Shown here in pieces: positions 41,770 to 50,933 of a stretch of DNA of 64,000 nucleotides. The notes beneath the pieces are model-generated. The model was not told the origin of the DNA, searched no databases, and was given only the letters and a program-made list of their open reading frames with translations. The position numbers and the translations under genes are program-made. Source of the DNA: Methanobacterium_D oryzae. Lineage in GTDB: Archaea > Methanobacteriota > Methanobacteria > Methanobacteriales > Methanobacteriaceae. The DNA lies in contig NZ_JBNPXC010000001.1 in assembly GCF_050433505.1 (NCBI RefSeq), positions 1,178,001 through 1,242,000 on the forward strand, written 5' to 3'. Position 1 is the stretch's first letter. Each line of letters starts with the position of its first letter.

Positions 41770-42978
41770 ATGATTGAACTTATATTCTTTTTTATAATGC
41801 TTTTAATCGTTGCAATTTTTTCCCGTTTAATTGGTAAAATGCCAATTAGCTTTCAAATGATATTTATCGTTGCTGGAATGGCAACTGGGTGGCTGGTTAC
41901 TGGATATGTAGACATTACAAAGCCACCATATTCAACCACAATTTTTTTAATAGCAGAAATGGCCCTAGTTCTTGTTCTTTTCAGTGATGCATCGCGTGTA
42001 GGGCTAAAAGCCTTAAATAATAATCTAAGTACTAGATTACTCATTATAGGGTTGCCAACTACGATCATTTTAGGAGTAATAATAGCAACTTTATTATTTC
42101 CTGGTGTACCTTGGTGGATGGCGGGTATAATAGGTGCAGCTCTGGCACCCACCGATGCAGCTTTAGGACAAATCGTTGTTCAAAATAAGAAAGTACCGGA
42201 ACGAATACGAAGAACCATAGAAATAGAGAGTGGATTAAATGATGGGGGTGCAGTTCCTTTTCTCCTTCTTTTTACTGCTATTGGTTTAGCAGCAGAAGTT
42301 TTTAGACCAATGGGCTATTTTATCCAAATTACATTGGAACAGATAGGTTTTGGGGCACTAGTGGGTTTAGGTGTGGGTCTTGGATGTGGATGGCTAGTTT
42401 TAAAAGCCAGGGATAAAGATTGGATCACTCCTAATTTTGAGAGAATAGCATTTTTGTCAATGGCAATACTTACATTCTTAATAGCAGATGAACTTGGTGG
42501 AAGTGGATTTATAGCTGCTTTTATTGGTGGATTATCCTTAGGATATGTTGTTAAGGATGCAGGAAATATTCTAATAGATTTTTCTGAGACAGAGGGACAA
42601 TTGTTAAATTTAACAGTGTTTTTCCTCTTAGGAATTGTAGTACTTCCCTTACTCTTAAATATTACTTGGCAGATAATTTTCTATGCTATTTTAAGTCTGA
42701 CTGTTATTCGGATGTTACCTGTGGCTTTATCATTGATTGGCACTAAATTAAGCAGGAATTCTGTATTATTTATAGGTTGGTTTGGACCTAGAGGTTTAGC
42801 ATCCATAGTACTGGCTTTTTTAGCTTTAGAGGAATTGAAAGTATTCCCTGGAAACAGCATTTTTATTACAGTTGTTTTTGTAACTGTACTTTTAAGTGTT
42901 TTTGCACATGGATTTACCGCCTCTCCATTATCGAATTTCTATGCCCGAAGAATTAGCAGTAACCAAGATAAGATTTAA
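41770..42978 (+). CDS. NhaP/CPA1-type Na+(K+)/H+ antiporter (402 aa)
   Basis: Twelve or so helices are present. The ion-binding region APTDAALGQIVVQNKKVPERIRRTIEIESGLNDGGAVPFLLLF (about residues 125-170) carries the TD and ND Asp residues of the CPA1 group. GWFGPRGLASIVLA near residue 340 is the second hallmark. The protein exchanges Na+ or K+ for H+ across the membrane. GGGTGAT before the ATG at 41770 selects that start over 41758. There is no fused regulatory domain. Confidence 0.93.
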   Translation: MIELIFFFIMLLIVAIFSRLIGKMPISFQMIFIVAGMATGWLVTGYVDITKPPYSTTIFLIAEMALVLVLFSDASRVGLKALNNNLSTRLLIIGLPTTIILGVIIATLLFPGVPWWMAGIIGAALAPTDAALGQIVVQNKKVPERIRRTIEIESGLNDGGAVPFLLLFTAIGLAAEVFRPMGYFIQITLEQIGFGALVGLGVGLGCGWLVLKARDKDWITPNFERIAFLSMAILTFLIADELGGSGFIAAFIGGLSLGYVVKDAGNILIDFSETEGQLLNLTVFFLLGIVVLPLLLNITWQIIFYAILSLTVIRMLPVALSLIGTKLSRNSVLFIGWFGPRGLASIVLAFLALEELKVFPGNSIFITVVFVTVLLSVFAHGFTASPLSNFYARRISSNQDKI

Positions 42979-43028
42979 AGGAGAAAATAATTTATTTAAG
43001 ACAAAAAGCTAAGTAAAAATATAATATA

Positions 43029-43064
43029 TTTTTAATTGTACATTTAAAATAAATAATAAGCATA
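43029..43064 (+). promoter_or_regulatory. Shared envelope-regulon element, copy D
   Basis: TTTTTAATTGTACATTTAAA followed by ATAAATAATAAGCATA, 44 bases before the ATG at 43108. Confidence 0.65.
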
Positions 43065-43107
43065 TCTAAATAAAATATTTATTATGAAATACGGGGGAGG
43101 AAAAATT

Positions 43108-44130
43108 ATGAATGAGTTTAAAATACCACGATTTCTACAGCAAATCAGTATAATGGCAGTTATTTTCATAGTAATTATTGGATTAAAGTATACATCCTCA
43201 ATTTTAGGACCTATTATACTATCAGTATTCTTTAGTTTACTTATTTACACATTTTTAATGTGGCTAAAAAAAAGAGGTCTTTCCTACAATCTATCAATTT
43301 TATTAACACTTGTGGGAGTATTTGCATTAGGTACGGCAGTATTAGGTTTTCTTGCGGTAACATTAGCTCAATTAGTAAAAGATCTTCCTAATTTTTCCAT
43401 AGATTCTTCTAGTTTTCTAGCAGAATATGCGAATCAGATAATACAGTTTATTATATCTCATATACCTGTGTCTAATATAAGTGAGATTGTTGCAATGGGG
43501 ATTTTTATCTTGTTTGCAACAATATTCTTAGTTTATGAGCTCCCTCAAATAAAAACCAGACTTATAGAAGGCTTTGGTAAGGATAATCTTGCTTTACATA
43601 AATCATTTGCTCTAATAGGTACTATGTTAAAATATTTTGTAATCAGGGTAAAAGTAAACTTCATTTATGGAATAGGTGTTTCAGCTATTCTTTTTATATT
43701 TGATATTAATTTCGCGGTTCTATGGGGATTATTGACATTTTTCCTTGGATTCATCCCATATTTAGGAATCACACTAGCTGCAATACCTCCCGTATTAGTG
43801 GCCTGGGCTAAATATGGTATAGAAGGAGCTATTGCTATTGGAATATTATTTATAGTAATTAATACTATAGTAGAAAGTTATATATTCCCTAAACTAACGG
43901 GTAAAGGGCTTCAAATGTCAGTTTATGTTGTATTTGCTTCATTATTTGTATGGGGTTGGATTTTAGGACCAAGTGGATTTTTAGTTGGTGTTCCTCTAAC
44001 CTTAATTATCATAAAATATCTGGAAAACTTTGATGAAACCCGCTGGTTAGCTTTACTTATGACTAGTGGGCATGAAAACGCGAAGAAAAATCTGGAAGAA
44101 GATACAGATAAAGAATCAATTAATCAATAA
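43108..44130 (+). CDS. AI-2E family permease (340 aa)
   Basis: It has the same layout as the 40660 gene: about eight helices, with GLLTFFLGFIPYLGITLAAIPPVLVAWAKYG, then NTIVESYIFPKLTGKGLQMS and GWILGPSGFLVGVPLTLIIIKYLE at the C-terminus. The two proteins are distant paralogs. GGGGGAGG before the ATG at 43108 fixes the start. The acidic tail (EEDTDKESIN) lies inside. It has its own copy D of the shared element. Confidence 0.92.
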   Translation: MNEFKIPRFLQQISIMAVIFIVIIGLKYTSSILGPIILSVFFSLLIYTFLMWLKKRGLSYNLSILLTLVGVFALGTAVLGFLAVTLAQLVKDLPNFSIDSSSFLAEYANQIIQFIISHIPVSNISEIVAMGIFILFATIFLVYELPQIKTRLIEGFGKDNLALHKSFALIGTMLKYFVIRVKVNFIYGIGVSAILFIFDINFAVLWGLLTFFLGFIPYLGITLAAIPPVLVAWAKYGIEGAIAIGILFIVINTIVESYIFPKLTGKGLQMSVYVVFASLFVWGWILGPSGFLVGVPLTLIIIKYLENFDETRWLALLMTSGHENAKKNLEEDTDKESINQ

Positions 44131-44199
44131 ACTTTTTATCTTTTATTTGTTAAGTTATTGTAGTAGTTTAAGTGTAAAATTAATCTTAGGAATGAAATA

Positions 44200-44889
44200 A
44201 TGTCTGAGTTATCCAGTTTACTAACAATAGTTATACCCATAGCCTTGGTTGCATCTATAAGTCCTACTACATTTGCAGTGATGATAGTGTTATTATCTCT
44301 ATCAAAAAAACCGAAAACTAGTGGTCTTGGATTTTTAGTTGGATCTTTAATAATCATATTGCTAGCGGCTTTATTAGGGATTTTCGTTGCTGAAAGCGCG
44401 TCTCTTATTGATTATGCTGATATTAGTATTCTTCCCGCATGGATGAATGTAATTTTAGGGGTTATACTATTTTCTTTTGGCGTTAAAACCTCTTTTAAAA
44501 AAGAATATAATGCTGATGAAGAAACAGAAAATCTAAAAGATAAGTACCAATCTTATGGATTTTGGGGGAGTGTTTTATTAGCAATGGGAATTTTTACTTT
44601 AAATTTAATTACAACTATTTTAGTGTTTTTTGCTAGCAGCCAAATAGGATTGTCTAATGTAAATTTAATTGGTAAAACAATTTCATTAATTATACTAATT
44701 AGTATAACTCTTTTATTGGTGGAAATACCATTATTAATCTGTTTTTTAGTTCCTCAAAAAGCAGATAATATTCTTTCAAAGTTAAATGGATGGATTCAGA
44801 AAAATGGCCATTACTTAACTGCAGGTCTAACCATTATAATAGGAATATATTTAATTTCTAAAGGGTTAGGTGAACTAAATTTGATTTAA
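44200..44889 (+). CDS. GAP/LysE-superfamily exporter-like membrane protein (229 aa)
   Basis: Six helices are present. The opening IVIPIALVASISPTTFAVMIVLLSLSKKPKTSGLGFLVGSLIIIL matches the GAP (Sap) branch of the LysE superfamily, known in mycobacteria for glycolipid export. The middle loop is charged (KKEYNADEETENLKDKYQ). It lies 70 bases after the AI-2E gene and convergent with the DUF308 genes. The substrate is unknown. Confidence 0.82.
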   Translation: MSELSSLLTIVIPIALVASISPTTFAVMIVLLSLSKKPKTSGLGFLVGSLIIILLAALLGIFVAESASLIDYADISILPAWMNVILGVILFSFGVKTSFKKEYNADEETENLKDKYQSYGFWGSVLLAMGIFTLNLITTILVFFASSQIGLSNVNLIGKTISLIILISITLLLVEIPLLICFLVPQKADNILSKLNGWIQKNGHYLTAGLTIIIGIYLISKGLGELNLI

Positions 44890-44954
44890 AAATAATATGT
44901 TGCACAATAGGGAATTAAAAAGGAACAATATAAAAAGAATTATAGGATTATTTT

Positions 44955-45434
44955 TTATTCTTTCATAAAAAACATTAAGACTCCAGTTATTAAAAGCCAC
45001 AGACCAATAAGTGCACCTAAAGCTCTAGGATCTGTTATGAAATTTCCTATGATTGTATATAATAAACCTACTATTAGTGCTATAACTCCATTCCATCTAC
45101 TACCGCCAGATTTCGTAATTATTTCAATTATACCGGAAATAATCAGGAATAAACCTATAATCCAGACTAAAAGACCAGTTAACCAGCTGAATAATCCGGG
45201 ATTAACTACAAATGCCATACCTAAGAAAAATGTAATAACTCCTAAAATCAATTTCAGGATTCTTAAACTCCTATTGTCATCCCTTTCCATTAGTCCACTT
45301 ATTATAAGGCCAATACCTGCAATTAATACTATAAATCCGGTAATAACACTAATTGGGATTAACCCTAATAATGGGAAGGCCAGAACAAATAGACCTAAAA
45401 TAATAAAAACCAAAGCCATACCATTTTTTTCCAT
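44955..45434 (-). CDS. DUF308/HdeD-like membrane protein (159 aa)
   Basis: Six helices in three pairs. The opening MALVFIILGLFVLAFPLLGLIPISVITGFIVLIAGIGLI and the ending GALIGLWLLITGVLMFFMKE match the two copies at 45701 and 46458 closely. The motif GGSRWNGVIALIVGLLYTIIGN separates helices four and five. A GAGGAGGTAAAAAG site precedes the ATG. It has its own promoter element (copy E). Confidence 0.88.
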   Translation of the reverse strand: MEKNGMALVFIILGLFVLAFPLLGLIPISVITGFIVLIAGIGLIISGLMERDDNRSLRILKLILGVITFFLGMAFVVNPGLFSWLTGLLVWIIGLFLIISGIIEIITKSGGSRWNGVIALIVGLLYTIIGNFITDPRALGALIGLWLLITGVLMFFMKE

Positions 45435-45491
45435 ATCTTTTTACCTCCTCTGATTTTATTAAACCAATGAATTTTTATGTGTTCTTAATTA

Positions 45492-45527
45492 ATAAATAAT
45501 TATCCATTTTAAATGTATAATTAAAAA
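45492..45527 (-). promoter_or_regulatory. Shared envelope-regulon element, copy E
   Basis: Read on the minus strand: TTTTTAATTATACATTTAAA followed by ATGGATAATTATTTAT, 57 bases before the start at 45434. Confidence 0.65.
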
Positions 45528-45700
45528 AATAGTTCGATATCAAGTTAAAATCTTTTCAATGAATATAAAATAGACTTCAATAGTAAATTTAGTGGAATTC
45601 ATTGATTAATTTGAGCAATTTTTTAGTTTAGGTCTTGGAATCATCTAGTTTCTGTAAATAAAAAAAATAATAAAAAAATAATATATTGGGCACTAATTTT

Positions 45701-46180
45701 TCATTCTTTTATAAAAAGCATAATTATTCCGCTGATTAATAGCCATAGACCTATTAATATACCTAAAATTACAGGATCTTTTATGAAATTTCCTATAATT
45801 ATGTATATGATACCTACTATTATGGATATGACTCCTTTCCATTTGAAGCCACCAGCGTTTAAAAACACACCTATAATACCTTCAATAATCAGGAATAAAC
45901 CCACAATCCAAATTATAAAACCAGCTACCCAGCTGAATAGTGAAGGGCTGAACATAAATCCAAAACCCAAAATAAGGGCTATTATTCCTAATATTATACC
46001 TAATATTCCTATACTGGTATTTTCACGTAATTGGGCTATTCCACCTAATAGAAGGCCAGTACCTAAAATTGTAACTATAAACCCAGTAATTATACTTAAT
46101 GGGATTAGTCCTAACAGTGGGAAAGCTAGAACAATAAAACCTAACACTATAAATAGCAGTCCAAAGTATTTTCTTTCCAT
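45701..46180 (-). CDS. DUF308/HdeD-like membrane protein (159 aa)
   Basis: A close copy of its neighbours, with the same length: FGLLFIVLGFIVLAFPLLGLIPLSIITGFIVTILGTGLLLGG and IGLWLLISGIIMLFIKE. The central variable loop reads GGFKWKGVISIIVGIIYIIIGN. A GGAGGTAGAAATG site precedes the ATG. Non-coding sequence around it resembles that of the adjacent copies, so whole gene-plus-promoter units were duplicated. Confidence 0.88.
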   Translation of the reverse strand: MERKYFGLLFIVLGFIVLAFPLLGLIPLSIITGFIVTILGTGLLLGGIAQLRENTSIGILGIILGIIALILGFGFMFSPSLFSWVAGFIIWIVGLFLIIEGIIGVFLNAGGFKWKGVISIIVGIIYIIIGNFIKDPVILGILIGLWLLISGIIMLFIKE

Positions 46181-46237
46181 ACATTTCTACCTCCTATAAT
46201 TTTAATTAAATCGATGAATAGTATATGCTCTTAATTA

Positions 46238-46273
46238 ATAAATAATTATTTATTTTAAATTTATAATTAAAAA
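46238..46273 (-). promoter_or_regulatory. Shared envelope-regulon element, copy F
   Basis: On the minus strand: TTTTTAATTATAAATTTAAA followed by ATAAATAATTATTTAT, 58 bases before the start at 46180. Confidence 0.62.
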
Positions 46274-46457
46274 AAGATTTAATATGAATCTAAAAACCTA
46301 TTTAATGAATATAAAGCTTTATTACCTTCAAAGTAAATTTAACTAACTTTTATAAAACTTTTTATTAGTTTGAATCAATACTTATTCTTTAAAAATATCA
46401 TTAAGCAAGTTTTTCAACGAAAAAAATAAAAAAAGAAGTATTGGAAATATTAATTTT

Positions 46458-46937
46458 TTAATCTTTCATAAAAAGCATTAATATTCCAGTTATTAATAGC
46501 CATAGACCAATAAGTACACCTAAAATCTTAGGATCTGAAATGAGGTTTCCCACAACTATGTATATTATACCTATGATTAATGCTATGACTCCATTCCACC
46601 TACTACCGCCAGATTTTGTGATTATTCCAATTATACCTGCAATAATCAGGAATAAACCGACAATCCATACTAAAAATCCAACTAACCATGCAAATAATCC
46701 GGGCATAAACATTATTCCAAGACCCAGAATCAATGCTATTATTCCGAGTATTAATTCAATTATTGCCATGCCTTTACTTATACTCATATCAGTTATTCCG
46801 GCAAATATTAGGCCTAGACCTAAAAATAGAACTATAAATCCAGTTATAAGTCCTAATGGAATTATTCCTAACAGTGGGAAAGCTAGAACGATTAGGCCTA
46901 AAACTATCAATATCAATGCTAAATATTTTTGTTCCAT
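46458..46937 (-). CDS. DUF308/HdeD-like membrane protein (159 aa)
   Basis: Third of the minus-strand tandem copies: LALILIVLGLIVLAFPLLGIIPLGLITGFIVLFLGLGLIFAG at the start and GLWLLITGILMLFMKD at the end. It shares GGSRWNGVIALI with the 44955 copy, so these two are closest in that part. The GAGGAGGTAAAAATA site before the ATG is the same as in the others. It is divergent from the PAS gene. Confidence 0.88.
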   Translation of the reverse strand: MEQKYLALILIVLGLIVLAFPLLGIIPLGLITGFIVLFLGLGLIFAGITDMSISKGMAIIELILGIIALILGLGIMFMPGLFAWLVGFLVWIVGLFLIIAGIIGIITKSGGSRWNGVIALIIGIIYIVVGNLISDPKILGVLIGLWLLITGILMLFMKD

Positions 46938-46992
46938 ATATTTTTACCTCCTCAATTAATTAAAAATCAATGAATTATATGTAATCTTATTA

Positions 46993-47028
46993 ATAAATAA
47001 TTATCTAATTTAAATGTACAATTAAATA
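46993..47028 (-). promoter_or_regulatory. Shared envelope-regulon element, copy G
   Basis: On the minus strand: TATTTAATTGTACATTTAAA followed by TTAGATAATTATTTAT, 56 bases before the start at 46937. Confidence 0.65.
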
Positions 47029-47160
47029 AAGAGTAAATATGGGCTAAAATGCAATCATGGCTAATAGAAAGTATTATTAAGTTATTATGGTAATTATTAA
47101 CCAAGAATTTAGAATTAATTAAAAAAATCTAATGGAAAAAATGTATTATAATCTGATAAT

Positions 47161-48900
47161 ATGGCGAATAAAGCAAAAAATATAGCTTCTAATCTTGAAT
47201 TAGAATTAAATGAAGCTAATGAAAAAATAAAAAGATTAGAAACTGCCCTCCAAGAGATTGAAAATAAATTCAATGATGCTGAGTCAATTGCAAATTTTGG
47301 TTTTTTTGAGTTAGATACTGAAACTTTTAGTAGAACATGGACTGCTGGACTTTTTAAAATCGTGGGCTGTGATCCTGAATATGGACAACTCCAAGATTAT
47401 TATGATAATAAAAAAATAATGCACCCAGATGATTGGGATTATTTTTATAATGTTACTCAAACTATAATTGGAACAGGAAAAGGCGCTGAAATTGATGTAA
47501 GGGCAATAAAGCCAGATGGTTCTATAATTTTTATTCACATAGTAGCTAAACCAAAACTTGATGAAAATAAGAAAGTTATTGGTATAAATGGTACAGCCCA
47601 AGACATTACTTATTTAAAAAAAATTGAAAATGATCTAAAAAAATCAGAGACATTTTACAAAACTCTTTTTGAAAATACAGGAACTGCAAGTATTATCATT
47701 GACGAAGATGCGACAATAATAATGGCCAATACTCAATTTGAAAAGCTTTCAGGGTATTCTAAAGAAGAATTAGAAAATAAAATGAGCTCTAAAGAAATGG
47801 TCTTTAAAGAAGATCTGGAGAGATTAGAAAAATATCATTATATGCGTATAAATAATGTGGGAAATCCTCCTGAAAGTTATGAAGCTAAATTAATTGATAA
47901 AAATGGCAATATGAGGTTTGCTTTAATTAATGCAGCTATTATTCCTGGAACAAAATATATAATAGCATCCATTACTGATTTAAATGAGCTTAAAATTGCT
48001 GAAGAAACACTTCAGACTACATTAATACGTTTTTACACTATTCTTCGAAATATGCGTGCAAGCGTTTTATTGGTAACAAAAGAAAACGTAATTGAATTTG
48101 CAAATCCTGCATTTTGTGAATATTTTGGTCTCAATGAATCACCAAAAGATTTGCGGGGACTTACAGCATCGGAAATAATCAATAAGATTAAGAATGCTTA
48201 CCAATATCCTGAGGAGGAAGTCAGCCATATTCATGAAATTGTTAGTCAGAGGCAACCAGTAATGGGCGAGGAAATTCCTATGTTTGGCGAAAGAACATGT
48301 CTAAGGGACTTTATTCCTATCTTTGTTGGGGAGAAACTTTATGGCCGTTTATGGCTTCACCTTGATATCACTGAACGAAAAAAGATGGAAAAGGAACTCG
48401 CAGATAGTGAAAGAAGATACAGACATATGGTTGAAAAAGCAGCTGCAGGAATGTTTATTTTAGATGAAAATGGTATAATTAAATATTTAAATGAGCATAT
48501 GGCTCAAGCATTGGATTATAAAAAAAATGAAATGTTAAATAAGCATATAAAAAGTTTTGTAGATGAAAATGAAGACTTTTACAGATATAGAAAACCAGTT
48601 GAGATCCAGATTGAACGATATAATTGGTTTAAATTTTTAAATAAGGAAAAAAATGTATTTTGGTCAAATTTAACAATTTCTCCTACGTTTAATTATAAAA
48701 AGGAATATACGGGACTCTTAGGAATTGTTACAGATATTAATATGCAGAAAGGTTTAGAAGAAGCATTTTTAGAAAGAGAAGAAATACTAACTGATATTAT
48801 TTATGATATGATGGAAATGCTTAATAGCACTGCAAAGGATAAGGATTATGAATTAAATAAAAATGAAGTATCTAATCATGAAGATTTAAGTAATAACTAA
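47161..48900 (+). CDS. Multi-PAS sensor protein without an output domain (579 aa)
   Basis: A short coiled coil (residues 8-45) is followed by four PAS domains, about 45-155, 160-280, 285-405 and 415-545, each with a PAC-like end (GINGTAQDITYLKK, ASITDLNELKIAEE, LHLDITERKKMEKE, GIVTDINMQKG). There is no transmembrane helix, histidine kinase, GGDEF or other output domain. It could bind a kinase through its PAS domains, as partners of split sensor systems do in methanogens. No heme-binding motif is evident. A ribosome site is not obvious. Confidence 0.88.
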   Translation: MANKAKNIASNLELELNEANEKIKRLETALQEIENKFNDAESIANFGFFELDTETFSRTWTAGLFKIVGCDPEYGQLQDYYDNKKIMHPDDWDYFYNVTQTIIGTGKGAEIDVRAIKPDGSIIFIHIVAKPKLDENKKVIGINGTAQDITYLKKIENDLKKSETFYKTLFENTGTASIIIDEDATIIMANTQFEKLSGYSKEELENKMSSKEMVFKEDLERLEKYHYMRINNVGNPPESYEAKLIDKNGNMRFALINAAIIPGTKYIIASITDLNELKIAEETLQTTLIRFYTILRNMRASVLLVTKENVIEFANPAFCEYFGLNESPKDLRGLTASEIINKIKNAYQYPEEEVSHIHEIVSQRQPVMGEEIPMFGERTCLRDFIPIFVGEKLYGRLWLHLDITERKKMEKELADSERRYRHMVEKAAAGMFILDENGIIKYLNEHMAQALDYKKNEMLNKHIKSFVDENEDFYRYRKPVEIQIERYNWFKFLNKEKNVFWSNLTISPTFNYKKEYTGLLGIVTDINMQKGLEEAFLEREEILTDIIYDMMEMLNSTAKDKDYELNKNEVSNHEDLSNN

Positions 48901-48964
48901 TTTTATATACATTTTTTTATAAATAATAATTGGGCATAAATGTAAGATTAAAAGGTTTGTTATT

Positions 48965-50101
48965 ATGCATGAATTAGATATAGAAGTTGTAAATGATCCA
49001 TATTTTATAAATTTTATAAAAAAGAGAAAACTCTCTGAGTCAACTGAAAGAGTATATAATGGAAGATTAAGTTCTTTTTGCAAGTTTTTAGGTAAAAGTC
49101 CATCTGAATTAATTAAAGAAGCTCAAAAAGAAAAAGGGCAAATAATAGATGAATATTTCCATGATTACATAGAAAATCTGAAAAAAAGCGGGAAATCATC
49201 TAATACTATTATTAACAGGATAGATACCCTTAAAGCATTTTATAAGGAGTATAATATTGGTACAGATAGCATCAATCGCATAATATCTCCTGAAACAGAA
49301 AATTTAACTCCTAAAAAGATTATATCAGAAGATCAAATTAAGGAAGCTCTTGAATTAAGTAGTTTAAGGGATAAAGCCATTATTCTGCTTCATATGTCTT
49401 CAGGTATGGAAGCTACGGAATTAAGACATTTAACCTATGGAGACTTTATTAATTCAATTGAAGAATGCATAGATTTAGAATCTAAGGATAAATTAAACGT
49501 AAATAAAATAGCAGATAAACTTTCTAAAATGAATGAAGTAGTCGGAACATGGAAGATTGAAAAAAATAGAACCGAAACTTCTTATGTTACATTTAACACC
49601 TCAGAATCAACTAAGGCTATCTTAAGTTATTTAGTTGATAGGGAACGAAAAAATAAGTTAATTAAATCCCTAAAAGATCCGCTTTTTGTTAATTCCCAGA
49701 ATCAAGCCTTGAATGTTTCTGCTCATGGATCTATTTTTAAACGTATAAATAATAGGGCTAATTTTGGTTATTTAACTAAAAAAAGAAGATTTTTTTCTTC
49801 AACAATGCTTCGAAAGTATTTTAAATATAAGTTATATGAATCTGGCATAGATAAAAATGAAATAAATGCTATTTTAGGCCAAAAATTGGATGCGGATATA
49901 GATTATCATTCAGATGCTGAAATGGAGCGTCTTAAAAATAAATATTTATTGGCATTAGGGAATTTATCCCTAGAAAAAGCAGATATAGAAAATGTAACCA
50001 GCGCAGAATATAAAAAGCTTCTTAAAAAACTTAATGAGAAAGATAAAGAATTAGAAGAAATTAAAAAACATTTAGATTATATAAAGAGTATCATTGAGTA
50101 A
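48965..50101 (+). CDS. Tyrosine recombinase family protein with degenerate active site (378 aa)
   Basis: The N-terminal SAM-like core-binding domain (about residues 10-95: FIKKRKLSESTERVYNGRLSSFCKFLG) is followed by a catalytic domain. The expected Arg box reads SGMEATELRHLTYGDF (no Arg in the usual GxR position), the HxxR box reads STMLRKYFKYKL (His replaced by Thr), and the next His is Gln in ILGQKLDAD. The terminal Tyr in IDYHSDAEMERLKNKYLLAL remains. A C-terminal coiled coil follows. It may be a host factor of the XerA-paralog type or an inactive integrase; no attachment repeats were seen. Confidence 0.82.
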   Translation: MHELDIEVVNDPYFINFIKKRKLSESTERVYNGRLSSFCKFLGKSPSELIKEAQKEKGQIIDEYFHDYIENLKKSGKSSNTIINRIDTLKAFYKEYNIGTDSINRIISPETENLTPKKIISEDQIKEALELSSLRDKAIILLHMSSGMEATELRHLTYGDFINSIEECIDLESKDKLNVNKIADKLSKMNEVVGTWKIEKNRTETSYVTFNTSESTKAILSYLVDRERKNKLIKSLKDPLFVNSQNQALNVSAHGSIFKRINNRANFGYLTKKRRFFSSTMLRKYFKYKLYESGIDKNEINAILGQKLDADIDYHSDAEMERLKNKYLLALGNLSLEKADIENVTSAEYKKLLKKLNEKDKELEEIKKHLDYIKSIIE

Positions 50102-50147
50102 GAAATGGTTAATTTCATGACTTCAATGTTTTACTTTTATTTTTCAA

Positions 50148-50933
50148 TTATTTAAGGTTATTAAAGAGCTCCGTTGTCCAGATGAAATTATAAACTCCGC
50201 TAATAGTTTCTACGAATTCATTGTACTGGTTCCATATTCCTATGGCTGTTTGAGATATAATTTTATCATCATTCATTTTACAAAAAGTTATGAGCATTTC
50301 TTTCTCATCTCTCACCACTAATTTAATATGTGGTAACTGGAATACTTTCATTTCACAATTTAATTGACCAATTTCTTTTATTACATTAATTTTATTATCA
50401 TCAACATTACAGAAAGGAGAAAGCACAACTCTTGCGTGTACTCCTCTTTTTGAAGCTTTATTCAAACTTTCTTTAAATTTTTGAGCTTCCTCTTTGAACA
50501 TAAACCCGGATATTATAAAGAGCGAGTTTTTTGCCCTTGAAATTATCTCTAATTCTTTTTTCATATTTTTTTCAGAGCCATGAACTAACCATATAGGTGC
50601 GGGAACATTTGGAATCTGCTCCTCATAGATAATATTCAGTTCATTTTCAGCTTCATCAAGCAGTTCTTTAATGGTGTTCCTTGATTTTTCAAAGACTTCA
50701 TGTGGAGGTATAACATTGAATTTTAATGGTTTTTCTCTTGTAATTTCAATAAAACCTTTTTTTGAAAGACTTTTAAGAACTTCATATATTTTGGATCTCG
50801 GTACATTTGATGCAAGACTTATTTGGGAAGCGGTTCCTGAAATAAGGGATATTGTAGCTACATATGCTTTTATCTCGTAATCTGTAAGCCCCATAATTTT
50901 AAGCGCATTTAAAGTTTCTCTATTTATGGAAAT
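50148..50933 (-). CDS. TrmB-family transcription regulator, apparent ATT start (261 aa)
   Basis: The N-terminal winged helix-turn-helix is LGLTDYEIKAYVA-type (here MGLTDYEIKAYVATISLISGTASQISLASNVPRSKIYEVLKSLSKKGFIE). The C-terminal part resembles the PLD-like sugar- or ligand-binding half of TrmB (IWLVHGSEKNMKKELEIISRAKNSLFIIS). The ATG at 50894 has no ribosome site and would cut the usual lead-in. In frame upstream, ISINRETLNALKI begins at an ATT at 50933, seven bases after GAGGGGG. The gene is divergent from an ABC exporter, its probable target. Confidence 0.88.
   Translation of the reverse strand: MSINRETLNALKIMGLTDYEIKAYVATISLISGTASQISLASNVPRSKIYEVLKSLSKKGFIEITREKPLKFNVIPPHEVFEKSRNTIKELLDEAENELNIIYEEQIPNVPAPIWLVHGSEKNMKKELEIISRAKNSLFIISGFMFKEEAQKFKESLNKASKRGVHARVVLSPFCNVDDNKINVIKEIGQLNCEMKVFQLPHIKLVVRDEKEMLITFCKMNDDKIISQTAIGIWNQYNEFVETISGVYNFIWTTELFNNLK

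Noticed and set aside
45783..46199. Plus-strand frames opposite the three DUF308 genes (also 45037-45453 and 46540-46959)
   Set aside because: They are similar to each other only because the sense genes are duplicates; Ile/Pro/Asn-rich antisense frames without ribosome sites.
44955..47028. CRISPR or other short repeat array in the DUF308 block
   Set aside because: The repetition is due to three whole gene copies with promoters; there are no short regularly spaced repeats and spacers.
48965..50101. Integrated element or attachment sites around the recombinase-like gene
   Set aside because: No tRNA is nearby, no direct repeats were seen at the flanks, and neighbours look like ordinary chromosomal genes.
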